Shown: in pieces, positions 11,048 through 20,311 of the stretch
Numbering within the stretch: position 1 is the stretch's first letter
How the letters are laid out: every line of letters starts with the position of its first letter
Assembly: GCF_001641265.1 (NCBI RefSeq)
Contig: NW_020167521.1
Coordinates: 1,860,001 to 1,924,000, forward strand
DNA length: 64,000 nucleotides
Reading direction: 5' to 3'
Source of the DNA: Pseudogymnoascus destructans
Lineage: Eukaryota > Ascomycota > Leotiomycetes > Thelebolales > Thelebolaceae
Notes under the pieces: generated by a model
Database searches by the model: none
What the model saw: the letters and a program-made list of their open reading frames with translations, nothing else
Told to the model about the DNA's origin: nothing
Translations under genes and position numbers: made by a program

Positions 11048-11467
11048 AAGGCTCATTTGGGGTTATGTACAGTACACTATGGTTCTCGTCGCACTCGTGC
11101 GGAGGCCTCTGCGATGGGCGGTGTTGTCAGATTAATTTTGTGGCCACTTTTCCTGGCTTTCGCGATGCTGTTGAAGTGATGATTATACCCTCCCTGTGTT
11201 AATGGAGACGACCCTACCACATATTCATGTTCGCGTCACAAACACTTCATCAGTAATATATTAGAAAACGACCCCAAGGAATTAAATTTGAATAAGTATA
11301 TTTTGTTCATTTAAATATTGTGCTATCTCCCCATACAGAACGCTTAGCAGTCTCTAAAACCGTAAATTTTGTGAGTTATTGATCCACAAGTCAGATTGTG
11401 CCGTTCTATCAACTCAATATAAGATATCAATGGTTATTGTTAACTTAGCAAACTGCAGGATATAACC
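11048..11467. other. intergenic spacer
   Basis: AT-rich 3' spacer between the decayed esterase and the small secreted protein gene. No feature seen. Confidence 0.4.
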
Positions 11468-11828
11468 TCACAAGCATTGCGATAAGCCGACATTCTTGCA
11501 GCCATTAGCACAGCATGATACAAGATCAAAGTCGTTACCAGCACGGTTGCACATAACCTATAGCACAGGATTAGCACGCTGATAGTTAAGGAGTTGGCAG
11601 AGGACACACGGTGGTTGAACCACGTCAGAGTCTAGTATAATTGATAGCGGAGAAACATGTCAAAATACGTACAATTGCTTGTTTGCCACCACAATAGGAA
11701 GGGACCTGGGCGCAGAGATGGATCCCCGTCTGACACTGTATTTGGGTACTGGGGGTAGCGGCAGCTTGGATGACGATAGGGCCAAAGGCCAGGCTGAGGA
11801 GGGTAAGAGCAAATTTCATGTTGGCCAA
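11468..11828 (-). CDS. small secreted cysteine-rich protein (81 aa)
   Basis: Exon 1 is 11828-11673 and exon 2 is 11557-11468, joined in phase 0 across a 115-nt intron (GTACGT donor, GTGCTAATC branch-like motif, CTATAG acceptor). The product is 81 aa, or 78 aa from the second Met (11819). Residues 1-24 form a signal peptide (MKFALTLLSLAFGPIVIQAA core). The mature part has eight cysteines at residues 32, 39, 46, 55, 67, 68, 72 and 80, including a CC pair and SCCANGC. Four of these lie in exon 1 and four in exon 2, which supports the splice model. Small size, secretion and even cysteine number fit an apoplastic effector-like or antimicrobial-type protein, but I recognise no named family and do not assign a function. 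An unspliced reading would end after about 67 aa and lose half the cysteines. Confidence 0.72.
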
Positions 11829-12393
11829 TGAACTGTTGGCGATTTTTGCTTCGTAGTTAAGGATGGGTTTTAAAAAGATTAGACGGACGAGCCCTCCCTT
11901 TTATGAGCTCTTGCACATCTGTGAAACCCCGCACTATGATTTTTGAGGTACGAGTAGGTAAATGCACAGTCCTAGAGCGGGACCACAGAAGCGGAATGCT
12001 AACTGCAAGTGAGGTACTCGAGTAACAGTGAGTGCAAGGGACTGTTATGGTGGTGGCGGTTGGCCCAGGAGCAGATATAACGCAAGAATAATTGGGCATT
12101 TGGGCATCCTGTTCGCTCTGCCATACGTAAGCTTGTGTGACCTGACTCGAGCCATAGCACAAAGGCACGAAGTTGGAGTCTTGGAATCCAAGCCAAGGGG
12201 CTTGGATTCTGAACGGTGATCTTGGGGATTTTGGGATGAGACCATGAAATTTCTTGCCCTGTTCACGTGATCTCCCACCACCACTTACTCGCATCTGTTA
12301 TGGCTCTTGAGAAAACTATTACAACTATATACATATAATCCATCCAATCCCCTTAATCGTCACTAAAGCCGATTCCGCCGACGAATAGCAACC
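11829..12393. other. divergent 5' spacer with an inverted repeat
   Basis: Upstream of both the secreted protein (minus) and the ABM gene (plus). A perfect 11-bp inverted repeat gaatccaagcc / ggcttggattc with a 4-nt spacer lies at 12184-12209. The 145-codon minus-strand open frame across 11857-12294 has no domain and is probably fortuitous. Confidence 0.45.
12184..12209. repeat. perfect 11-bp inverted repeat
   Basis: Arms 12184-12194 and 12199-12209 are exact reverse complements separated by aagg. It lies in the shared upstream region of two divergent genes, so it could be a dimeric binding site or simply chance; the sequence alone does not decide. Confidence 0.6.
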
Positions 12394-12781
12394 ATGGTTT
12401 ATACTCTTAGCGTCCACCTCTACTGCAACGAGGACCCCCAGTCTATCCCCCGCCTCAAGGCGAAGCTTGTCGAAGCTGCTCGGATCTACCGCAAGGATCG
12501 CGAGACAATTGATTGGCTTGTTATGCAAGACGTTCATGACCCTCGGGCATTTACTATCGTTGAGCGATTCGAGAACGAGGCTGTAAGTCCCATTGCTTCC
12601 AAGTTATATCTTGGCGTTTTTGACCAGGGCTGATTGGAATATACAGAGCCAGAAATACCACCTCGAAAACCCATACTGGCTCACCTTTGATCCCTATGTC
12701 ATCCCCCTCCTCTCCAAGCCTATGGACCTGCGCCGCCACGAGGAGCTCGATACGAGCAAGGATGTTGAGGTACCACTATGA
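12394..12781 (+). CDS. antibiotic biosynthesis monooxygenase (ABM)-like protein
   Basis: Exons 12394-12582 and 12647-12781 (64-nt intron, GTAAGT to ACAG, phase 0) encode 107 aa. The sequence reads as a small ferredoxin-like alpha/beta barrel half. The beta strand YTLSVHLYCNEDP is followed by a helix (RLKAKLVEAARIYRKD), then WLVMQDVHDPRAFTIVERFENE and SQKYHLENPYWLTFDPYV, the usual order in fungal ABM-domain stress-responsive A/B barrel proteins. Some relatives oxidise quinone-like polyketides as dimers; others have no known activity. No biosynthetic genes adjoin it, so a specific substrate is not suggested. Start ATG 12394 sits in context accATGG. Confidence 0.75.
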
Positions 12782-13042
12782 TTGGAGTTTTTGGTGAGAT
12801 GGCAACGAGGCTGTATCGACTGCTGAACTCTGGCTAGCTGTATATGATTACATGAGTATGAGGGTTGGGAGATGCAAAGAGCCTGTTGGCTCCAAGTTTA
12901 ACAGCAGCCTAGATTTAGTTGGTAATCAAACCATGATGGCCAGCACTTGACAGAAACGTTGATTCCACTCAACCTGTAACATAATCGTGACGGCGATGTC
13001 GCCCACCACTCACCCACACTCCACTTCGGGGCACCCCATAAT

Positions 13043-13133
13043 CGTCGGTGTTCGCACCGACCACCCTGCAGGTGGTCGGCGAAAGCAAGTTGCACACGGA
13101 AAGCAAGTTGCACACGGAAAGCAAGTTGCACAC
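13043..13133 (+). repeat. left TIR of Fot1-like element
   Basis: Begins cgtcggtgttcgc and ends in three 18-bp units. Reverse complement of 15232-15322 with one mismatch. Confidence 0.93.
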
Positions 13134-13227
13134 CGCCAGATAGTATTGGTATATAGATTCCAATACAACCACCATGGTAATAAATGTACCATGACTTTTG
13201 ACTGTAAATGATAAGCTATTCCTAACG

Positions 13228-15156
13228 TCAAAATAAACCAGAATCTAAATTGTCCTCAAGATCAAGCTCCTGGTCTACAAAAAAGCTATCGCTCTCCTCC
13301 ACATCTAACCCACTGAATCTAATAAAACCAGTATCCTCATCTTCGTCTACTTGCGACTGTGAATAGCCCATTGTTGAAATTAGCTGGGAGGTAGCTTCTT
13401 CTTGGAGCTCTGATTCTTGAGCTAATTTCTCTGGGTCTTGAATTGGCTCAAGTAAATCAAGAGGAACCTCCTTATTTGCCTTTAACAGAATACTAACTTG
13501 ACGCTTTCTTGCCTGCTCAGCTTTGCGTGCTTCTACTCCAGGCTTGTGGAGTGCCTTCTTGACTTTGCTCAGTGCAATCCGTAACCTATAATTTGCAGTC
13601 CGCTCCTGTGATTCCTTATGTTTTTTAGCCTTGTCTTATTTCTTTTTCTGTGCATCTCTTGCTGTTAACGGACCACTAGTTGTCTGAAAAACAGAGCGAC
13701 TTCGGATCTTAGCCTTCTGTTGATTTGCAACCTTTATAGATAGTAAATCATGCTGTAGGACTGCAAGCTCTCCGTATGCAAGCATGTTTTTCAGTACCGC
13801 GTGCCCAGGAATTCCACTCTAGAGCTGATGGACTAGACAGTAGATCTGGTATTCTAGCTTGCCAGTGTTGAAGTTTTAGCTCTGAATGTATAAATTTCGT
13901 TGGTGTTCTTGGAATTTCTTGACAGTCTTCTTGATGCTCAAGAGGAGCATATACCCTCATTTTCTTCAAAGCTTCTTGGGAGTTGATTGGCCACATTTCA
14001 GAGTCGCGAAAGGCTCCTATAATGGTTCCCTTTTTAAATGTGTTCTTGCTCTCTGATAAATCGCGGAAGAATGAGGCTATATTGTAATCAATATCTAAGC
14101 TCCGCATTGCGTGTTATGTTTATATGGTTGGAAAACACCAACATCAAGAGGTTGCATCACATGAGTAAGATGTGACGGAAAGGGATATGGATAAATATTC
14201 ATCTCTGTAGCCCGTAGGACAAACTCTGGAGTTGTATGGCTTATATGGCTGTCCATAAGAAGCACTTTCATCGGTTTATTAGGGCCAGCATCTGTATGCT
14301 TTATAAAGTGCTCCAAAAATATCATCGCAAGCTCGCTGTTTGTATATCCTGAATCTGAAAGCAAGACTAATTAATCGCCATTCAATTTTTCATGATACCA
14401 AGACTCCATATGCTGGCGTCCTTGTACAATAATCACAGGTGGAAACTCTTTCCCAATAGCACAGATAGACTCGATCACTGTGACAGATTTGCGGTTTTCA
14501 GCCATAGGAACATACATCTTAAATAAGTAAGCTTAAAGCATCTAAGAATAATAAACTGTACGAACTTCTGTGATATATGCTGGAACAACCACCTCTTCTC
14601 CTGGTGCTACTCCTACTCGGAATCCAGTCTCATCAAAGTTGTAAATATCCCGTGGCTGGATATTATGCTGCGTACACCAAGCTAAGTACTCTGCAAACCA
14701 GTTTGTGACTGCAGATATGTCGTGAGAAGTGACACGCACTCGAGCAATTGCCTTAGTTTTAATAACTCGAAATAGATCTGGATGTGCCTTCATAAATCCT
14801 TGAAACCAGCGCCATGAAGGTTGTGGCTTTGATGGTATTTCTGTAGACTGTAAATGACTGATTGCTGTAAATACCATCTGTTTTGACGCTCCATATCCTG
14901 CATGATATGAGTCCTCTACATACTTGTAGACTGCCTTGATTTGCGTCTCTGAGAGTATCCTATTATGTCCTCCATGTTCAAGTGGACGAGTATTTAGAGC
15001 GTCCTTTGCTCCCATGCGACGGAGGTTTGAGTAGAGGGTATTTTTATTGACATGGTATATTCGTGCAGCAGTGACAGGCTTTTCAAACGGGTTCTCATTA
15101 AGGAACTCAAGGGCTTGCTCCATAGGATCGAGAGTAGTAGAGTGTGAGGAAGCCAT
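13228..15156 (-). pseudogene. CENP-B/DDE_1-type transposase, inactivated
   Basis: The minus-strand coding region starts at ATG 15156 (MASSHSTT) and its last recognisable frame ends at 13228. The N-terminus has a psq/CENP-B-like helix-turn-helix (AARIYHVNKNTLYSNLRR), then a CENP-B-type segment (GYGASKQMVFTAI, PSWRWFQGFMKAHPDLF). The catalytic triad of pogo-like DDD enzymes is visible: NFDETGFRVG, LLMDSHISHT and MQPLDVGVFQPYKH. An apparent small intron interrupts it after PAYITE (GTTCGT to TTTAAG, about 49 nt). Disabling changes are a TAA after EKLNGD (near 14374), loss of some codons with frameshift after QPYKH (near 14110), and a further stop in the Lys-rich tail (near 13640). The tail rich in acidic residues (DEDEDTGFIRF) closes the frame. 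It cannot make its own transposase. Confidence 0.85.
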
Positions 15157-15231
15157 TTTGTCACAAGTGAATAGGTAAGAAAGAGAAATGTATGTGTTTT
15201 CTGAAGTAATTTCCTTCTCGGCTATGCGACC

Positions 15232-15322
15232 GTGTGCAACTTGCTTTCCGTGTGCAACTTGCTTTCCGTGTGCAACTTGCTTTCGCCGACCACCTGCAGG
15301 GTGGTCGGCGCGAACACCGACG
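15232..15322 (-). repeat. right TIR of Fot1-like element
   Basis: Mirror image of the left TIR with three gtgtgcaacttgctttcc units and the same outer palindrome. Confidence 0.93.
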
Positions 15323-15530
15323 TTAAATGCCACTATGTATGAAGAACAGTCATACTATTACATCCATTAGACGGTGAAGCAATTCTTGTAAAATCACATG
15401 AGCCTTCCACTGACAAAAGGAATATAATTGGGTGGATGTTTATGCTGCCTTTACAACTTGAGTTGGGCCCCAAGTCCTTAATATATCTCCAAAGTCCACC
15501 CACGTGTCTACGTTGAAGTATAATCGGGTA
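15323..15530. other. spacer between transposons
   Basis: About 200 bp of non-coding sequence between the right TIR of the intact-ended element and the TIR of the next remnant. Nothing recognised. Confidence 0.4.
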
Positions 15531-16215
15531 ATCCTCGTGACCAAACTTTTCGCTTCGCTCAAGGTTGGAGTAAGCGATACGCGGCTGCCCAACTCGAGAG
15601 GAAGCAATACGCGGCTCATCACAATTGCAACCATAAGTACCTCTCCATAGTAATTTGTAAAGGTACATAATTAAGCCATTCTATGAAATTATCACTTCTT
15701 CGCTCCCACTCCTACCCTCTCTCCCACTCTCACCCTCGCCCTCGCCCTCACCCTCGCCCTCGCCCTCACCCTCGCCCTCACTCTCGACCTCACTCTCGAC
15801 CTCAGTTTGGAGGGCTTCCGGGTCAGGAATTAGGTCCTCAAACTCTGGAGGAATTGGGAGGCCAGCTTTCCGAAGAGCTGCTACCCCCTTCTTTCGGAGG
15901 CGCTCTTCCTTCCGGGCCTCAATTCCTGCCCGGCGAAGCTTCTTTTGGGCCCGGTTGGCAGCCTGGCGGGCTACTCGAACCCGCTTGGCCTCAAGCTTTT
16001 GAGCTGCTAGCTCAGCTTTCTGGGCCCGAAGCTCGTGAGCGTGAGCTACCGTAAGCTCACCTCCAAACTGAAGGCGAGCCCGGCTTCAGCTCGACCGCTT
16101 CTTCGACTCCTCAACCTGGCGTCGAAAAGCCAGTAGGTCAAGCTCTTGAAGCTGGCCTCCTACTACAACCTCTCCGTTCCTGTGAGCCAATTCTTGTAGC
16201 TCTCCCTCGAGGGGC
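15531..16215 (-). mobile_element. left end of a second Fot-like transposon (TIR plus transposase C-terminus)
   Basis: The terminus at 15531-15616 (after TA at 15529-15530) matches the terminus at 18923-19009 in the same orientation over about 86 bp with few differences. It contains the repeated block aagcgatacgcggct / aagcaatacgcggct. Inward, the minus strand encodes a transposase tail: LQELAHRNGEVVVGG, QLQELDLLAFRRQVE, RLQFGGELTVAHAHEL, AQKAELAAQKLEAKR, AGIEARKEERLRKKG and LPIPPEFEDLIPDPEAL. It ends in a Glu/Gly run encoded by a cctcgc-type microsatellite (15720-15800). The coding text has in-frame stops and frame changes (two adjacent TAGs at about 16214-16219). The right part of the element is missing and Gypsy RT sequence abuts directly. 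Confidence 0.75.
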
Positions 16216-16910
16216 TACTAAAACCCTCTGGAACCCGTTGTTTCCAGTACTGTAGCTTTTATTCAAATCGGCTTGGATTCCAGCTTCTCGGAGACGCTGT
16301 AGGACCTTATGCACATGCTCTATGTGTTTCGTAGGGTCCTCTGAATAGATTAGGATGTCGTCTAAGTATGCGGTACAGAAGTCGTCTAAATATTGCATCA
16401 GGACGTCATTCATATACCGCTGATAGGTTGCGGGACCGTTCGTCAGTCCAAACGGCAGCACTTTGCACTTATAGGATCCATAGCGAGTCCGAAAGGTCGT
16501 GTACTCTTCCAAGTCGGGGTGCATCCGTATGCAATGGAAGGCTTGTCTAATATCTAGCTTCGTGAAGATTTTTGCTTTCGACACCCATCCTAGTAGTTCA
16601 TCGATACGTGGGATGGGGTAGGGATCGTTCCGGGTGAGACGATTAACTTCCGGTAATTGATGCAAAATCTTAATTTGCCATCCGCTTTCTTTACAAATAG
16701 GATAGGGGACGTGAAGGGGCTGTTACTGTTGATGATGAAGCCTTTCTCTAGGTTCTCTAACAAGTATTGCTTGGTAGCCTTAAGCTCTTCGGTGCCCTGT
16801 TGATATAACAGGGAGAAAGCGTTTGGTAAAGGGGCTTCGAGCTGTATCTTGTGGTCGTATATGCGGTGTGGGGGAATTTGATCCGATTCCAACTTCGAAA
16901 AGACATCGGT
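16216..16910 (-). pseudogene. Gypsy-type reverse transcriptase fragment
   Basis: Minus strand. From the LTR edge inward: TDVFSKLESDQIPPHR, SPILFVKKADGKLRF, then after a one-base loss near 16640, FTKLDIRQAFHCIRM, LPFGLTNGPATYQRY and the active-site YLDDILIYS. These are the fingers and palm blocks of Ty3/Gypsy RT in order. It begins in mid-pol directly after the LTR end and stops abruptly at ADLNK, where the transposase remnant begins. Gag, protease, RNase H and integrase are absent. Non-functional. Confidence 0.88.
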
Positions 16911-17285
16911 TGTAACGCTGACTTCTAAATGATAGAAGACACAGAGGTTTCTTGCGTAAGGTTGACTTGACAGAGGAGGCAGGGGATTAGACACAAAGGC
17001 TTTCCAAGTAACACGTTACAGTATTGTAAAGAATACTCCTATCTAAGAAAATACTATCTACTTATATAGTGGCGTCGTGCCTCATGGGTAATCTGGATAG
17101 TTGGCGGATAGCTAGATATTCAGGATAGTTCGTGGATAGCTCAACTATCCAATATCCACTAGTTTCTGCAACTATCCATTAGCCCCGTCACATGACAGCC
17201 TACCCCGCTTCCCACTGTGACTCACATGTCACGTTACTAGGCCCTGGTCCTGTAACCATGACGTCACGTTACCGTAGCCGTAAAA
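16911..17285 (-). repeat. LTR, family 2 (reverse)
   Basis: About 375 bp, reverse-complement match to 22415-22813 over its length with small differences. Ends are TGTAACG... on the + strand; the other end should read TAACA and is degraded to TAAAA. It has a TATA-like ctatataag motif. It adjoins Gypsy RT on its 3' side (minus orientation) and a host gene fragment on its 5' side. Confidence 0.88.
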
Positions 17286-17432
17286 TCTCTGTCGGGGAAC
17301 AACAAGATTAGGAACCGAACGCACTGTGAAAACTCGAGTCAGAAAGGCAGCAAACTTCCATATCTGGAGACAAAGTTCGCTTGGAAGGCGAGGGAAAAGG
17401 TGGAAAGTATCAAGGGAACGAGATGCTGCCAT
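17286..17432 (-). pseudogene. 2EXR-domain gene fragment truncated by LTR
   Basis: The start codon at 17432 opens MAASRSLDTFHLFPRLPSEL then LQIWKFAA and TRVFTVRSVP. This is the opening of the fungal 2EXR domain (FxxFxxLPxELRxxIW). About 50 codons in, the frame runs into the LTR and stops. The rest of the gene is not found in the window. The family has no established biochemical role. Fragment identity is well supported by the motif; functional loss is inferred from truncation. Confidence 0.7.
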
Positions 17433-17834
17433 TGCTAACGGAAAGTTAAATTCAGTAAACTAGGCAGGTTGGTATTGGAATATAGTAACAGCTGTTAGGG
17501 ATGCTGGGATGAGGCAGCGCAGTGTGGTGTAGCTGTATGATTGATGTGAGCGATGGAGAATAATTTAGGCAACCAAAGCACGGACGCTTCAAGCCTTGAA
17601 GTTCAAGGTGCAAGTGCTTCACTTAGCGATGACATCCTAAAAATGCTGCATAGGCTCACTTGATCACTAACTTGTTCCAAATTTCCTTAGTCCTAGTACA
17701 TCGTCCCCCTGCATGCAGTTACAAGATGATGATGGGGTGTATATTTGGACCACTAATTCTGAGAATATCTTTGGTGCGTTCCCCCATCTCCATTCCTTAT
17801 ATTCCCATTGCTCCCTTCAAACTCAACTCAACCC
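17433..17834. other. intergenic spacer
   Basis: Non-coding spacer between the truncated 2EXR gene and the secreted protein gene. No repeat recognised. Confidence 0.4.
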
Positions 17835-18167
17835 TTAAAATGGGCACTGGAGAGCAGACCCAGCATTCTTCTCACAAGAGTCCCGATATCCGTAGGAGCA
17901 GCAAGACTTCATGGCCCCATTGATCTGGTAGGCGTAGTACCTGTGATTTCTGATTGCCCAATCGGTACCTTGAATCACTGCACAATAGCCACAGTAGATG
18001 CCGCCGCTTACGCCACTGGAGCCGTGGCATTTGGCAGAGGAAAGGGAAGTGCAGGCACGCTTGTCGAGGTCGGCGGGGATCTCGACGTCAGCGTTGGCAT
18101 CAGGGGTTGGGTTGGCCATGGAGAGGCCGAGCAGGGCGGTAGTAGCGAGGAGCTGGAGAAACTTCAT
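17835..18167 (-). CDS. small secreted cysteine-rich protein with Kex2-like site (110 aa)
   Basis: Single exon, 110 aa. Residues 1-18 (MKFLQLLATTALLGLSMA) are a signal peptide. An acidic propeptide follows (PTPDANADVEIPADLD) and ends in KR at 36-37, a Kex2-type processing site. The predicted mature chain of 73 aa has eight cysteines at residues 39, 47, 59, 62, 89, 90, 98 and 108, including a CC pair, and is rich in Gly, Ser and Tyr. The architecture (signal, pro-region, KR, compact disulfide-rich domain) is that of fungal secreted antimicrobial or effector-like proteins. I cannot name a family, and the activity is unknown. It lies between a truncated host gene and a Fot-like transposon, inside the first repeat island, yet the frame is intact. 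The TATA-like ggttatatagtaac lies upstream near 18309. Confidence 0.78.
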   Translation of the reverse strand: MKFLQLLATTALLGLSMANPTPDANADVEIPADLDKRACTSLSSAKCHGSSGVSGGIYCGYCAVIQGTDWAIRNHRYYAYQINGAMKSCCSYGYRDSCEKNAGSALQCPF

Positions 18168-18922
18168 TGCGCTGGATGGGTTGGTTGTGTTACTAGTGAT
18201 TGTCAGTGTGGTTTTAGAGAAGGAATAGTATGTTCATACCGGTTGTATATTTGAGTATGAGACTTGAGAGCTTGGAGGAGGAGTTCAGTTAGAGGAGGCA
18301 TCGAAGGGGTTATATAGTAACATTTCTTCAGGTGCTTAGAACAAAGAAGCAATTCGATTGTTGATTCCATTACGTCTTCAATTTTATAACCTCAGACTCA
18401 TATTCGTCGTTACTCCTTTTATCCGCTCATTCTGCATCCTGATACGAGTGAGACTAAGCTTAATGCCAGTTTGTGGGGGTATCCATACTCCCAAGATTGA
18501 GAAAAAAGGTGAAACATAAGCTTCAACGCTATAGACAGTGACAACATCGTGTCTTCAAACTGCTTTACCCCTCAACTCTGTCTTTCTCCATCTCTTACGG
18601 CCGTATATACGGTGTGTACTCTGACCTGCCAGGTCGACATCAACCGAATCATGGGGTGCCAAGTGCGCTTTTCTGCGACATTTAACAGAGGAACAGCTCG
18701 TGGTATAAATAGAACACCATTGGGTAGAAATAGAAATCATATTCAAAAGTGAGGATGTTTGGATTTGTTGCCACGCAGGCCCTGCATTTTCATGATTGCT
18801 GAACTGTATAAGACGGGGCATAGTCTAACTGCAAAAATATAAAGTAGGAAGGCTTCATGGACTTTAGGGATAGATTTAAGACTTAAGGCCTACTTGAGTT
18901 GTAAGGACGGCTTAAACATCTA
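18168..18922. other. promoter-side spacer of secreted protein gene
   Basis: Holds the 5' region of the 110-aa secreted protein gene. No supported coding region in 18300-18922. Confidence 0.4.
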
Positions 18923-20311
18923 ATCGTCGTGACCAAACTTTTCGCTTCGCTCAAGGTTGGAGTAAGCAATACGCGGCTGCCCAACCCGAGAGGAAGCAAT
19001 ATGCAGCTCGTCGGAACGTGCGTCTGTTCACCGCCACTCCTCAACAAAACCTCCACCATAGTTGTCCATAGTATTTAGATAGTAATTATATGCAATTCAT
19101 TTAATGGAAGGGACTCCTCTATCAAATGCTCGTGAGTGGCTCCTAGAGAACCCCTCTGAAACAGCAACTACTGCCAGTCAGATTTTCAAAGTGCCTAAAT
19201 CAACGATACAGTCAAGCATCAGCCGACTAGCCCAGCAGCTCCCACACTGAGGGAGCTACTCTCTACTGCGCAGACAGAGGCCATAAAGAAATGGATCCTT
19301 GAGCAGTATTACCTAGGGCTTGGAGCAACTAGGAATATGATATTTGCTGCTGTCTGTAAGCTGCGGAGCACAGCTGCCCCCGTCACAAAGCTGGCTTACA
19401 AAATTTATACGGAATGAGCTTAAGGAATATCACTTTATTACTATGAAGCCAATTGCGCAGCAGCGTACGAAGGCTCAAGATGAGCCTACAGTTCTAAAGT
19501 GGTTTCAAGAGTACGGCTGGTTTATACTAGAGCGTGGTATAAAACCAGAGTCAATCTGGAATATGGATGAAACTGGCATTCGGGTTGGGATTCCAGGTGG
19601 AGAGCATGTGATTGTGCCACAAGCCGCAAAGGAGCTCTACACCCCAAGCCCTAAAAATCGTACGTCTATTACTATACTTGAGGCTGTGTCTGCAACTGGA
19701 AAAGTCATAGCACCTGTACTTATCATTCCGGGCCAAATACACATGGATTCTTGGTACCACGCCAACCTTCAAGGCACAGAGCTCATCATGATCTCTGACA
19801 CTGGATTTTCAAACAGCCAGCTTGCCTTACAGTGGCTAGAGCACTTTGCAGAGCAAACTCCCTCTGAGGAAATGAAGGTTCTACTACTTGACTCTCATGT
19901 GAGCCATACAAGCGAGGCTTTCATCATTATGGCAAAAAAACACAATATTATCATATACACATTCCCATCCCATCTTACTCATATTTTACAGCCACTAGAT
20001 GTGGGGATCTTCCAGCCGTATAAGCACTGGCACAGAGAGGCTGTGCTTGCTGCCATACATGATATGGATGTTACATATGACCTACAGTCCTTTATGAGGG
20101 ATCTTACCAAAATGTGGCTACAGACTTTTAAGGAGTCTACAATTATATCAAAGCAGGAATTTGGCCAGTAAGCCACATTATAGCTCTCCCAAAGCTATGT
20201 ACGTACTCACAGCCTGCTCCTATGCCTACACCTACGCCTCTACCTATACGGGTTTCTACACCAAAATCCTCGACTTTTAGGGGGGTTGAAGAGGGAGTTC
20301 AATGTCACCAG
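18923..20311 (+). mobile_element. third Fot-like transposon, cut by an LTR
   Basis: Starts after TA (18921-18922) with the terminus shared with 15531-15616, then a plus-strand transposase. It ends abruptly at 20311 where an LTR begins with its TGTAATGG terminus, still inside the transposase tail. No right TIR was found. Confidence 0.8.
19104..20311 (+). pseudogene. DDE_1 transposase, frameshifted and truncated
   Basis: ATG 19104 opens a helix-turn-helix-like stretch (NAREWLLENPSETATTASQI). Frame changes occur near 19247 (after AQQLPH), near 19382 (text continues as SQSWLTKFIRNELKEYH) and near 20152 (continuing as AGIWPVSHIIALPKL). The catalytic core is otherwise complete: WNMDETGIRVGIPGGEHV, LLLDSHVSHTSEA and LQPLDVGIFQPYKHWH. 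It aligns by eye with the transposase at 13.2-15.2 kb but is clearly divergent. The C-terminal tail is cut off at QCHQ by the LTR. Not functional. Confidence 0.83.

Larger units (their letters stand above)
13041..15322 (-). mobile_element. pogo/Fot1-like DNA transposon with 91-bp TIRs
   Basis: The terminal inverted repeats at 13043-13133 and 15232-15322 match over 91 bp with a single difference (A/G in the cgc[a/g]ccgacc stretch). Each TIR contains a short internal palindrome (cgaccaccctgcaggtggtcg-like) and three tandem 18-bp units based on aagcaagttgcacacgga, a layout expected of transposase-binding sites. TA dinucleotides abut both ends (13039-13040 and 15323-15324, allowing one extra base at the left), as expected for Tc1/mariner-pogo insertion. 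The element carries one transposase on the minus strand, which is inactivated. Confidence 0.9.

Noticed and set aside
11857..12294. 145-codon minus-strand open frame
   Set aside because: Falls in a divergent promoter, spans an inverted repeat and shows no conserved sequence.
13080..13133. Three 18-bp direct repeats resembling a short CRISPR-like array
   Set aside because: Units are directly adjacent with no spacers and are mirrored at 15232-15290 as part of TIRs of a transposon.
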